Positions 16,871 through 25,171 of a stretch of DNA of 58,995 nt are shown here, one piece after another. A program made the position numbers and the translations under genes. Every line of letters starts with the position of its first letter. The stretch's first letter is position 1. Source of the DNA: an uncultured Acidimicrobiales bacterium (GTDB taxonomy: Bacteria; Actinomycetota; Acidimicrobiia; Acidimicrobiales; SHLQ01); the NCBI GenBank assembly GCA_938038815.1, contig CALHTF010000083.1, forward strand, positions 1-58,995, given 5' to 3'. The notes beneath the pieces were generated by a model. That model had not been told where the DNA came from. It worked only from the letters and a program-made list of their open reading frames with translations, and ran no database searches.

Positions 16871-18670
16871 ATGGTTATTGGTCTTGGCGTCGTGTTCGTC
16901 AACTATCGCTGCGCGCCTGCGATAGCGGAGCGAGCCGCGCTTCGAATCGCCGAAGGCCACCATGTCGTCGTCGTGGATAACAGCGGCGACTACACCGGAC
17001 CGGGTGTGGTGATCGACGCGGGCGGCAACGTTGGCTTTGGCCCCGCCTGCAATCTTGGGGCCGCCGCAATGCCCTCGGAGGTCTCGGTACTGTGCCTGCA
17101 CAATCCCGACCTCGACATTTCGACCACCGACCTCGACGCGCTGGTTCAACGCTTGGTAGCCGACCCGGATTCCGGGGCGATCGTCCCAGCGCTGCATACA
17201 CCCAACGGGGTGATCGAAAGCGGCTACCACGAACCACAAATCGCCCGCACCGTCGCCCAAGCCGCGATGACGAGATCTCGGTCGGCGAAACCTCCGGCAT
17301 TCACCGACCAGCAACGACCGAATACTCGTCGGCGGCCGCCCTCCACCCCCGGTCACCGGTTTGGGTCTGGGGCACTGCTGGTGATGCGTCGTGAGGCATT
17401 CGAGTCGATCGGCGGATTCGACGAGCGGTTCCTTCTGTACGCCGAAGACCTCGACCTCTGGTACCGGCTCCGCAACGCCGGCTACTCGATGATCTTTGCC
17501 AACGATCTCGTGGCGAGTCACGACCAGGCGTCGGGTGCTCCGACCTCGTCATCGTGGCGACAGGTTCTGCGGTTCGTCGGGGTCGAGTTGTTTCTCGAAC
17601 TCCATCGGCCGCAAAGCTGGCGAGCCTTCCGACGGGTGCACCGGACCGCACTCCCCCGAGTCCCGGGCTCGCCGCTGCACCGCCTGGTCGCCGACTCGTG
17701 GCGTCGTGGCGAGTCGCCGATCGAGGTGAGCGCCAAGGTCGCCGAAGCCTTCGCCGAAGGAATCATGGACCTCGACCAGGCGGCACCCGAGGACCTCGAA
17801 CGGACCGAACTGGCCTCGTTGATCGTCACCCGCGACCCTGACCTCGCCAACATCGAACGCCTCGTCGAAGTACTGGTCGACGTGGGTATCGAGCCGGTTC
17901 TGGCCGACAACGCCTCGACCAATGCGCACGCCATCGAAGCGCTCAGCAAACGCTTGGGGGCGACCTTTTGGAGGTCCGAGCAGAACCATGGGCTCCCCCA
18001 CCATCTCAATCGAGCGCTCGACCCCGATCCGCCTCGGTGGCTGCTGTATCTCGATCAGGACTCAGGAGTCGAAGCCGAACAACTCAAGCGGCTCGCCGAT
18101 GCGGCACGTACTGCGGCGACCAAGGTTGGCATCGTGAGCCCGCAATATCGCCAGATCTCGACGGGAAGCCTCGGGTACAGCGGCCGTACGCTCGCCCGGC
18201 CGACGATCACCCCGATTGGTTCGGGGAGCCTCTACCGAACCGCCGCATGTCGGGCGGTAGGCGGGTTCGACCCTCGACTTCCCCTCGACCTGTGCGATCA
18301 CGACATGGCGCTGGCGCTACAAAGTGCTGGCTACCAGGTACTGGTCGAGCCCGACATCGTGGTCGAACACCAGGTCGGCGACCGGGCGCCCTCGGTCGTG
18401 GCTCGCGCCGCGCCGGGCAACCATCGCCCCTGGCGCTACTACACCAAGGCCGCCGGACTCCGAGTCGTCGTAGCAAAGCACTGGCGAGACCAACCGGCTT
18501 GGGTTGCGCGCAACGTGGTTGGCCGGGTGGTCGAAACCGCACGGTCGGCCTGGTCGTCGCGGGATCTGCGCATCGTTGGTGAAGCTCTACGCGGTGCACT
18601 CGCACGCTCGAGCAAACTCGTACCGCCCGAGCTACTCGATGCCACACGAGGCACCGGCGCTCGTCCTTAA
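16871..18670 (+). CDS. Two-domain family 2 glycosyltransferase (rhamnosyltransferase-like)
   Basis: 599 residues made of two GT-A domains. Domain 1 (about 1-260): LGVVFVNYR, VVVVDNSG, NVGFGPACNLG, LHNPDLD, FGSGALLVMRREAFESIGGF and LYAEDLDLWYRLR, as in WbbL-type enzymes. Domain 2 (about 310-530): LADNASTN, LLYLDQDSG, GSGSLYRTAACRAVGGF and DHDMALALQSAGY, closer to rhamnan-type enzymes. Both keep metal and acceptor motifs, so both may be active and add two sugars in turn. It starts the glycan cassette and converges on the next GT with interlocked stop codons. Confidence 0.85.
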   Translation: MVIGLGVVFVNYRCAPAIAERAALRIAEGHHVVVVDNSGDYTGPGVVIDAGGNVGFGPACNLGAAAMPSEVSVLCLHNPDLDISTTDLDALVQRLVADPDSGAIVPALHTPNGVIESGYHEPQIARTVAQAAMTRSRSAKPPAFTDQQRPNTRRRPPSTPGHRFGSGALLVMRREAFESIGGFDERFLLYAEDLDLWYRLRNAGYSMIFANDLVASHDQASGAPTSSSWRQVLRFVGVELFLELHRPQSWRAFRRVHRTALPRVPGSPLHRLVADSWRRGESPIEVSAKVAEAFAEGIMDLDQAAPEDLERTELASLIVTRDPDLANIERLVEVLVDVGIEPVLADNASTNAHAIEALSKRLGATFWRSEQNHGLPHHLNRALDPDPPRWLLYLDQDSGVEAEQLKRLADAARTAATKVGIVSPQYRQISTGSLGYSGRTLARPTITPIGSGSLYRTAACRAVGGFDPRLPLDLCDHDMALALQSAGYQVLVEPDIVVEHQVGDRAPSVVARAAPGNHRPWRYYTKAAGLRVVVAKHWRDQPAWVARNVVGRVVETARSAWSSRDLRIVGEALRGALARSSKLVPPELLDATRGTGARP

Positions 18671-19632
18671 CCGACGTAGGTGTGCGGCGCCGACACGCCC
18701 AAAAGGTCGCCGATCACGCTACGCCATGAGGCAAAGGTTCCGTATTGGCCCGACCGGATCGCGGCGAGCACCGGCGCCACCCGGGTAACACCACGTTCGG
18801 CGGCATCGGCTCGGCGCTGGAGAAACGACGCTTTGTCGGCTACATGACGAGCTGCCCACGGGGCCTGGTCGTACCGTTCCAACTCGGCGGCGAGCAACCG
18901 TGCCCGTTCGGCTCCTGCTGCGAACCGGGTCGCCCGTTCCTGCGACGACAACCGCTCGGCTTCGCCCGGCGTCGTCTGTTGGTCGCCGTGAATCCGGTAG
19001 TCGACGAGGCACTCGGTCAACAGCACAACCCGGCCATGTAACGGAGCTTGGGCGGCGAGCCAACCGTCGTGATGCCAACCCTCGCCGACCGGTAGGCAAG
19101 CTTGGGCAACGCGGGTTCGCATCAGCATCGTCATACCGGCGATCGAACCCGACGAGCTAAGCGCCACGAACGACCGTTGCGTCGGGGCGTCGATCGGGGG
19201 CGGCGTGAACCCGACCGAGTGCCAGAGCGAACCGGCGAGTCGCTGGCCAGCGTGGTCGATAAGCGCAGCGTCGCTCGCCGCAAGCACCACCGAGTCGTCG
19301 AACTGGGCCAGTAGATGGGCGAGCTTTTCCGGGCGCCATACGTCGTCCTGGTCGCACAACGCCACACAGTCGGCGGTTGCGAGAGAGATTCCTCGAGCGA
19401 AGGCGGCGGCCGAGCCGCTGTTGGCCTCGTTCGCCACGACCACGACCTCGAACGGGGCCGACTCGGCGAAGTTCTGAACGATCTCGACGGTCGCATCGGT
19501 CGACCCGTCGTCGATGACGATGAGGCGATCCGCCACCTTGGTTTGCTGGGCCAGGCTGGCCAACAACTCGTCGAGGTAACGAGCACCGTCATATGTGGCA
19601 AGCACAACATCGATCGACAACCGGTTTGTCAT
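18667..19632 (-). CDS. Family 2 glycosyltransferase (rhamnosyltransferase-like)
   Basis: 321 residues from the ATG at 19632; the upstream extension of the frame lies inside the flippase gene. GT-A motifs: VVLATYDGARYLDELLASL, VIDDGSTDAT and ALCDQDDVWRPEKL, the last typical of rhamnosyltransferases. His-rich VGEGWHHDGWLA near residue 195 is in the acceptor region. It overlaps the Wzx-like gene by four bases (ATGA) and belongs to the minus-strand group methyltransferase – flippase – GT. Confidence 0.88.
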   Translation of the reverse strand: MTNRLSIDVVLATYDGARYLDELLASLAQQTKVADRLIVIDDGSTDATVEIVQNFAESAPFEVVVVANEANSGSAAAFARGISLATADCVALCDQDDVWRPEKLAHLLAQFDDSVVLAASDAALIDHAGQRLAGSLWHSVGFTPPPIDAPTQRSFVALSSSGSIAGMTMLMRTRVAQACLPVGEGWHHDGWLAAQAPLHGRVVLLTECLVDYRIHGDQQTTPGEAERLSSQERATRFAAGAERARLLAAELERYDQAPWAARHVADKASFLQRRADAAERGVTRVAPVLAAIRSGQYGTFASWRSVIGDLLGVSAPHTYVG

Positions 19633-20906
19633 AGCGCGCCGCCAACGGTTCGGCGCCACAACACCAGAGCTCCGACAAAGTGCGCCACGTAGGCCCACAA
19701 GAACGCTTCGGCCACGCTTTGGGCTCGTAACTCGGTCACCGCCAGCACCACGGCAAACACCACAACCCACAGCACCACCAGGGGCACGGTGGCCCAAGCC
19801 CGACCGGCACCACGCAGGGCGGTTTCGAGCACGGTGGTCGGTGCGGCGATAGCCGCGCCGATCATAGTGGTCACGATCACGCTGGCGCTGGCCTCAAAGC
19901 CGTCGCCATACAACGAGGCGACCACGTTCGACAACAACCCGATTGCGGCGACGAGCGGCAAAACAGCAGCCATGGTGGTCAACAGACCCTGGCGCATCGC
20001 CCGACGCAACGCGGCGCTGTCGTGGTTCCCGTACGCCTCCGCGAAACGAGCCAGCAAGGGGGCGGCAAGAACGGTAGGAACGAACAACACGATGGTCCGC
20101 CACTGCACCGCAACGTTGAGCAACGCAACCTCGGCGCGTCCGCCCTCGACCGCATCGAGTTGGAAATAGGCGATCGTGTTGGCGGCCACGAACAACACCG
20201 GCCCAACGATCACCGGCAGCGAGAAGTCCCGCAGAATCCGGGCCGAGGGTAGCGGCTGGTCAGGCACCGTCGTGTCGGTTGGTTCGTGAGCGGCTACCAC
20301 CGTTTGCCCGTAGACGATCACGATCAACCATCCGAGCAACGAGCCGCCAAGCGCACCCTCGATCGAGGCCACCGCCGCACCGATCCAAACGAGCGGCAAC
20401 TGCAAAAGCGCCCGGGCGGCACCGAGGCGAGCGACGGGGCGAAATTGGCCCAACCCGGCCAAGGTTCCGGTCTGGGCCGAGGCGGTACCGATCGCGCCGA
20501 TCGTTACCCCGGCGAGTCCAAAGGCCACGGCGAGATCGGGCTCGCCTCGAATGATGATCGCGAACGCTGGCCCCAACACCGCAAGGGCAGCACCCATCCA
20601 TAGGGCGACCTTGATACCAAGGGCCTGAAGGTCGCGCACCCGCTGTCGGGTTCGGGCACCCGCCCCGGCGATATACCGAGTCGACGTTGCACCGATCGCC
20701 GCCGGAGCGTGCAGCGACGCCAAGGCGACCGTGGTCTGCACCAGCGCAAGCGCACCGAACCGTTCGACGCCGACGATGCGGGCAACGATGAACCCCTGAA
20801 GGATCGTCGAAGCAGCCGGAAGGGCACGGGCGACCAGGTTCCACAGCCCATCGTGGACCAACGACTGGGCTTCGTTCGGCGCCCGAACCGCGGTATCGAC
20901 CGTCAC
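19629..20906 (-). CDS. Wzx-like polysaccharide flippase (MOP superfamily)
   Basis: 425 residues from a GTG at 20906, which overlaps the methyltransferase stop (GTGA). About 12-14 hydrophobic segments. The N-terminal LWNLVARALPAASTILQGFI and RFGALALVQTTVALA match the first helices of oligosaccharide flippases. It would move a lipid-linked repeat unit across the membrane; the polymerase candidate is at 5467-6690, outside this cassette. Confidence 0.82.
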   Translation of the reverse strand: MTVDTAVRAPNEAQSLVHDGLWNLVARALPAASTILQGFIVARIVGVERFGALALVQTTVALASLHAPAAIGATSTRYIAGAGARTRQRVRDLQALGIKVALWMGAALAVLGPAFAIIIRGEPDLAVAFGLAGVTIGAIGTASAQTGTLAGLGQFRPVARLGAARALLQLPLVWIGAAVASIEGALGGSLLGWLIVIVYGQTVVAAHEPTDTTVPDQPLPSARILRDFSLPVIVGPVLFVAANTIAYFQLDAVEGGRAEVALLNVAVQWRTIVLFVPTVLAAPLLARFAEAYGNHDSAALRRAMRQGLLTTMAAVLPLVAAIGLLSNVVASLYGDGFEASASVIVTTMIGAAIAAPTTVLETALRGAGRAWATVPLVVLWVVVFAVVLAVTELRAQSVAEAFLWAYVAHFVGALVLWRRTVGGAL

Positions 20907-21793
20907 GGCTCGACCGGCATCTGCCCGACAAACACGGTGAGCGTTGAATCCTCCGGGTCGCGTACAATCTCGTAGTCGATCGCTCCGGTTGCGATCAGAT
21001 CGGCAATATCGGCACCGAACTCCATAAAGACCAGGCTGTCGGGCACCGCTCCCCGAAGGGGTACCCCGTGGAAACTCGGCGGGTGGAGGTGAACGATCTC
21101 GCCGTTCTCGAGCGCCGCCCGACGCAGCGAGGTCGGCCGATTCCACAACACCGGAACCGTAAAGATGTGGGTACCGCCGGGCCGAAGGACCCGTTCGACC
21201 TCCGCTAGGGCGCCGACGAAGTCGGGCACGTGTTCGAGGGTGTCCGACGACAACACGAGGTCGAATGAATCGTCGTCGTAGCTCAGCGCCTGAACATCCT
21301 CGTGCGGCACTGCCGGGTCCTCGCTCAGGTATTCGCTGTAGCGAAGACCGGCGAGCTTCGCGAGATATGGATGAAGCTCGCCACAGCTGTTCAGTTCAGC
21401 GACCCGTAGAGAGGCGAGGTCGGCGACCACCGGTTCGAGACCGAGGTCGGCCATCGACGAGATCGGGCTCGAGGTGAACTGCTGGAGGTGCTCGAGTAGT
21501 GCCGTGGCGAGATGGTGCGACCGCAAGGAGGCGTCGCACGAGACGCATTGGGAGCCCTCTCGGCGTTCGATGGCCACGTGTTCGGCCGGAGTCAGCGCCC
21601 AGGCATCGATCAATGAGTCCCAAAGGACCTGGCGTTGGTACCGCAAGGTGGTGTCGCCACACACCCGGCACAATGAGCCGATCGAACCCTTGACCGACGA
21701 CACCGCCTGGAGGGCTCGACGGCGAGCGAGTTCGAGGGCGCGACGGCGCCGAATAGGTGAAGGATCACGCACGAAGTCCAGCACTCGACTCAT
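20903..21793 (-). CDS. SAM-dependent methyltransferase with N-terminal Cys4 module
   Basis: 296 residues. N-terminal part has two Cys-x2-Cys pairs (SLCRVCGD near 42 and SQCVSCDA near 82), a likely zinc site. A class I methyltransferase domain follows (about 110-240): DVQALSYDDDSFDLVLSSDTLEHVPD and EVERVLRPGGTHIFTVPV. The glycine-rich motif I is weak (VAELNSCGEL). First gene of the cassette with flippase and GT, so a sugar or glycan-terminal methylation is plausible but not shown. Confidence 0.8.
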   Translation of the reverse strand: MSRVLDFVRDPSPIRRRRALELARRRALQAVSSVKGSIGSLCRVCGDTTLRYQRQVLWDSLIDAWALTPAEHVAIERREGSQCVSCDASLRSHHLATALLEHLQQFTSSPISSMADLGLEPVVADLASLRVAELNSCGELHPYLAKLAGLRYSEYLSEDPAVPHEDVQALSYDDDSFDLVLSSDTLEHVPDFVGALAEVERVLRPGGTHIFTVPVLWNRPTSLRRAALENGEIVHLHPPSFHGVPLRGAVPDSLVFMEFGADIADLIATGAIDYEIVRDPEDSTLTVFVGQMPVEP

Positions 21794-21886
21794 GGGTATC
21801 CATCGGTCAAAGCGAGGGTGAAATGAGGCCCGACAAGGCCGCCGATCGCTGTGTTTGCAACCGTTGTGGGGGTTTTGCGACGCCGT

Positions 21887-22459
21887 CTAGGCGTCGTACG
21901 CCGACCAGTCTTCGGGGTTCTGTTCGACCAACTTGTCGACGATGTGGCCGTCGACGCCGTCGACGAACACCAACGACCGTTGTTTGGGCGGTGACTCGGC
22001 CGAATACAACAAGATGCGCCAGGTCGGGCGGCTACGCAGGCCTCGCCAACCCATCTGGGCCGACGCGTGGCCTACGGGGAAGCCAACCGCGCCACCGGCG
22101 TTGGCGAGGGCGTCGCGTTCGTCGATCGCTAAATCCCACCCGCCCTGGAGCGAGTAGATGCCGATAGCGGCCATGCCGATAGCCGCCCAGAGCACGCCGG
22201 TGTTGACCATGACCGGGTCGCCGCCCCGGGTCAGGATCCAAAAGCCTAAACAGATTGCCGACAGCACCAGGTACAACACGCCCGGAATGCGGCGTCGGTT
22301 GTTGTTGGGGAAGACGTAGTCGCTCTCGAGTTGGGTGAGATCGAGGTCGGCGGGCAATACGTCGGTTACCTGCTCGTCGCCCAGCGCCTCAGCTTCTGCG
22401 GCGCGCCGAGCTTTGGTTTCGGCGATGGTTTCTTTTGCGCCTTGCGAGTCGTCGGCCAT
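21887..22459 (-). CDS. Conserved-type membrane protein of unknown function
   Basis: 190 residues from the ATG at 22459 (a TTG two codons upstream is possible). A charged N-terminal part (KETIAETKARRAAEAEA) precedes two hydrophobic segments, about residues 60-78 and 88-105, then a C-terminal globular part containing SRPTWRILLYSAESPPKQRSL and ending NPEDWSAYDA. I recognise no domain. It lies between HIT and the glycan cassette on the same strand. Confidence 0.7.
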   Translation of the reverse strand: MADDSQGAKETIAETKARRAAEAEALGDEQVTDVLPADLDLTQLESDYVFPNNNRRRIPGVLYLVLSAICLGFWILTRGGDPVMVNTGVLWAAIGMAAIGIYSLQGGWDLAIDERDALANAGGAVGFPVGHASAQMGWRGLRSRPTWRILLYSAESPPKQRSLVFVDGVDGHIVDKLVEQNPEDWSAYDA

Positions 22460-22504
22460 GCCCAAACGCTACGGCACCCACCAGCCCAACGCGCATCCGG
22501 ACCG

Positions 22505-23032
22505 CTAGTTAGGCCAGGAAGCTTTGAGTCGGGTCCAGCTGTCGGTGAGCGTTTCGGGAATGACGCGGGTTTCGGCGACCGTGGTGGCGAAGTTCGTGTC
22601 GCCCGTCCAGCGGGGAAGTACGTGGACGTGTAGGTGGTTGGGCACGCCAGCGCCCGATCCGGGTCCGATGTTTATGCCCACGTTCATGCCGTGGGGCGCG
22701 TACGCAGCCTTTACTGCCGTGGTTGCCTTGTTCACGCCAAGCCACAACTCGGTCGACTCGGCGTCGGACAGTTCGTCGAGCCCGACCACCGCCCGTTTGG
22801 GTAACACCATGATGTGGCCGTTGGTATACGGGTAGGCGTTGAGCAGCGAGAAGCAGTGTTCGCCCCGCCACAGGATGTAGGTGATCTCGTCGTCGAGGCC
22901 GCTTTGTTCGATCCCTTCAAAGAGCGACAAGCCCTCGGGAATCGACGAGGCTCGAACGTCGTCCTTGGCCGCTAGGCCAGGTATGCGCCAACCAGCCCAC
23001 AGCCGAGCCAGTTGATCGACCGGTTTAGTCAC
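22505..23032 (-). CDS. HIT family hydrolase (Ap4A phosphorylase type)
   Basis: 175 residues from a GTG at 23032, overlapping the thrS stop by eight bases; the longer frame runs into thrS. Histidine triad H133-x-H135-x-H137 in NHLHVHVLPRW, with WRGEHCFSLLNAYPYTNGH and LPKR upstream, matching actinobacterial HIT proteins always found after thrS (Rv2613c type, which has diadenosine tetraphosphate phosphorylase activity). It may clear Ap4A made by aminoacyl-tRNA synthetases. Confidence 0.92.
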   Translation of the reverse strand: MTKPVDQLARLWAGWRIPGLAAKDDVRASSIPEGLSLFEGIEQSGLDDEITYILWRGEHCFSLLNAYPYTNGHIMVLPKRAVVGLDELSDAESTELWLGVNKATTAVKAAYAPHGMNVGINIGPGSGAGVPNHLHVHVLPRWTGDTNFATTVAETRVIPETLTDSWTRLKASWPN

Positions 23033-25037
23033 CTTGGGCGCCGTCGGCCTCGGCCTTGGGAAGGTCGAGGACCCGGTCGGCCACCTCTTGTTGGAGTCGG
23101 GCGATGAAGTCGGCAACCGTCACGTCGCGTTCGGGGTCGTTCTGGCCGCGCTTGTTCACCCCGACGGTTCCCGAGGCAACATCGTCGTCGCCCACCACCA
23201 AGATGTAGGGCAGCTTCTCGATCTTTGACTTGCGGATTCGTTTGCCGAGCGGTTCGGCCGCCTCACCGGTATCGGCCCGGAGTCCGGCCGCTTTCAGCTG
23301 AGCAACAACCTCGTGGGCGTAGTCGGCGTGGTCCGCGCCCACCGGAAGAACCCGGGCCTGGATCGGTGCCAGCCACGCGGGGAAGTTCCCGGCATAGTGC
23401 TCGATGAGCACCCCGAAGAACCGTTCGATCGAACCCATCAGGGCCCGGTGGATCATCACCGGCTGCTGGCGCGACCCGTCGCTCGCCACGTACTCGAGGT
23501 CGAAGCGGTCGGGAAGCTGGAAGTCGACCTGAATGGTGCTGAGCTGCCAGGCACGACCGATCGCGTCGCGCACGTCGACATCGATCTTGGGTCCGTAGAA
23601 CGCACCACCACCTTCATCGACCACGTAGTCGAGGTCGGCCGCTTCGAGCGCAAGGCGCAAACCTTCGGTCGCCTCTTCCCACAGTTCGTCAGCACCGACC
23701 GACTTCTCCGGTGGACGGGTCGAAAGCTTGGCCTGAAAGTCCTCAAAGCCAAAGGCCCGAAGCACCGACAGGACAAACGAAAGCAGCGACGCCAACTCGT
23801 CTTGAAGTTGCTCGCGGGTGGCGAAGATGTGGCTGTCGTCTTGGGTGAAGCCCCGGCTACGCATCAGGCCATGGATGGCGCCCGACAGCTCGTAGCGGTA
23901 CACGGTTCCGAGCTCGAACATCCGGATCGGCAGGTCGCGGTACGACCGTTGCCCCTCGCGAAAGATCATCACGTGGAACGGGCAGTTCATCGGCTTCGGG
24001 TAGTAGGTGGCGCCGTCCATCTCCATGGGCGGGTACATACCGTCGGCGTAGAAGTCGAGGTGGCCGCTGGTCTCCCAAAGCACCGACTTGGCGATGTGGG
24101 GGCTGTACACAAACTCGTAGCCGCCGTTCTCGTGGCGTTCGCGGCTGTAGTCCTCCATCAGCCGGCGCACGGTTGCGCCCTTGGGGTGCCACACGGCGAG
24201 TCCGGGGCCAAGCTCTTCGGGCCACGAAACCAAGCCGAGCTCTTGGGCGAGGCGGCGGTGGTCGCGCTTTTCGGCCTCGACCAGGCGGTTGAGGTGCGCC
24301 TTGAGAGCCTTCTTGTTGTTCCAGGCCGTGCCGTACACCCGCTGGAGCATTGGACGGTCGGTGTCGCCGCGCCAGTAGGCCCCGGCAACCTTCATCAACT
24401 TGAAGTGGCCGAGTCGTCCGGTGCTCGGTACGTGCGGGCCGGTGCACATGTCGAGGAACTCCTCGGAGTTCTTGTAGTAGCTGATCGTCTCGGCTGCGCC
24501 GCCGAGTTCGTCAGCGAGTTCTTGGTCGGCCGCCCCACCGGTCACCTGGTCGATAATCTCGGCCTTAAAGATGTGGTCGGCGAAGAATGCTTTGGCTTCG
24601 TCGACCGGAAGTTCGTGCCGCTCAAACGCTTGGTTGGCTTTGATGATCTCTTTCATCTTGGCTTCGATCGCGGCGAGGTCGTCGTCGCTCAGGGTTTTGC
24701 CCTCGGGCAGCTCGAAGTCGTAATAGAAGCCGTCGTCGATCGGCGGGCCGATCGCCAGTTGCGTACCGGGGTAGATCTCCTGCACCGCCTGGGCCATGAC
24801 GTGGGCGGTCGAGTGCCGGATGGTGTGGAGGGCCTCGTCGCTCTGTTCGGTGATGAGTTCGACCGACGCTCCCGCGGTTAGCGGAACGTTGAGGTCGAGT
24901 TCGACCCCATCGACTCGGGCCAACAATGCGGCCTTGGCTAAACCAGGGCCGATCTCGGCTGCAAGGTCGTACGCGGAAGATCCCTCGGGGAGGGCCCGCT
25001 CGGAGCCATCGGGAAGGGAGATCGTGATCTCTGCCAT
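23025..25037 (-). CDS. thrS: Threonyl-tRNA synthetase
   Basis: 670 residues, full length. TGS domain (about 1-65), editing domain with HSTAHVMAQ and CTGPHVPSTG, class II core with MNCPFHVMIF (zinc Cys), FELGTVYRYELSGAIHGLMR and FTQDDSHIF, and anticodon domain with VLPVGADHADYAHEV and GVNKRG. It is the first gene of the conserved thrS – HIT group. The 134-base upstream region to the divergent DUF4173 gene is too short for a T-box and I see no such element. Confidence 0.97.
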   Translation of the reverse strand: MAEITISLPDGSERALPEGSSAYDLAAEIGPGLAKAALLARVDGVELDLNVPLTAGASVELITEQSDEALHTIRHSTAHVMAQAVQEIYPGTQLAIGPPIDDGFYYDFELPEGKTLSDDDLAAIEAKMKEIIKANQAFERHELPVDEAKAFFADHIFKAEIIDQVTGGAADQELADELGGAAETISYYKNSEEFLDMCTGPHVPSTGRLGHFKLMKVAGAYWRGDTDRPMLQRVYGTAWNNKKALKAHLNRLVEAEKRDHRRLAQELGLVSWPEELGPGLAVWHPKGATVRRLMEDYSRERHENGGYEFVYSPHIAKSVLWETSGHLDFYADGMYPPMEMDGATYYPKPMNCPFHVMIFREGQRSYRDLPIRMFELGTVYRYELSGAIHGLMRSRGFTQDDSHIFATREQLQDELASLLSFVLSVLRAFGFEDFQAKLSTRPPEKSVGADELWEEATEGLRLALEAADLDYVVDEGGGAFYGPKIDVDVRDAIGRAWQLSTIQVDFQLPDRFDLEYVASDGSRQQPVMIHRALMGSIERFFGVLIEHYAGNFPAWLAPIQARVLPVGADHADYAHEVVAQLKAAGLRADTGEAAEPLGKRIRKSKIEKLPYILVVGDDDVASGTVGVNKRGQNDPERDVTVADFIARLQQEVADRVLDLPKAEADGAQGD

Positions 25038-25171
25038 AGCCCTTCAGGCTACCGGCGTCGAGGGGCGCCACGGACACGAATTACCGACCGGGGCCGAGCG
25101 TTCACAAAAGCCACACAGAATCGGCGTGGGGCCCTCATCACCAGCGGCTACCTGATTCGTACCTTTGGCCT

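Noticed and set aside
23313..24881. 522-codon open frame opposite thrS
   Set aside because: Antisense shadow of a perfectly conserved thrS; arises from high GC and has no domain of its own.
25038..25171. T-box leader for thrS
   Set aside because: The region is only 134 bases long, shared with a divergent gene, and shows no T-box sequence or specifier stem.
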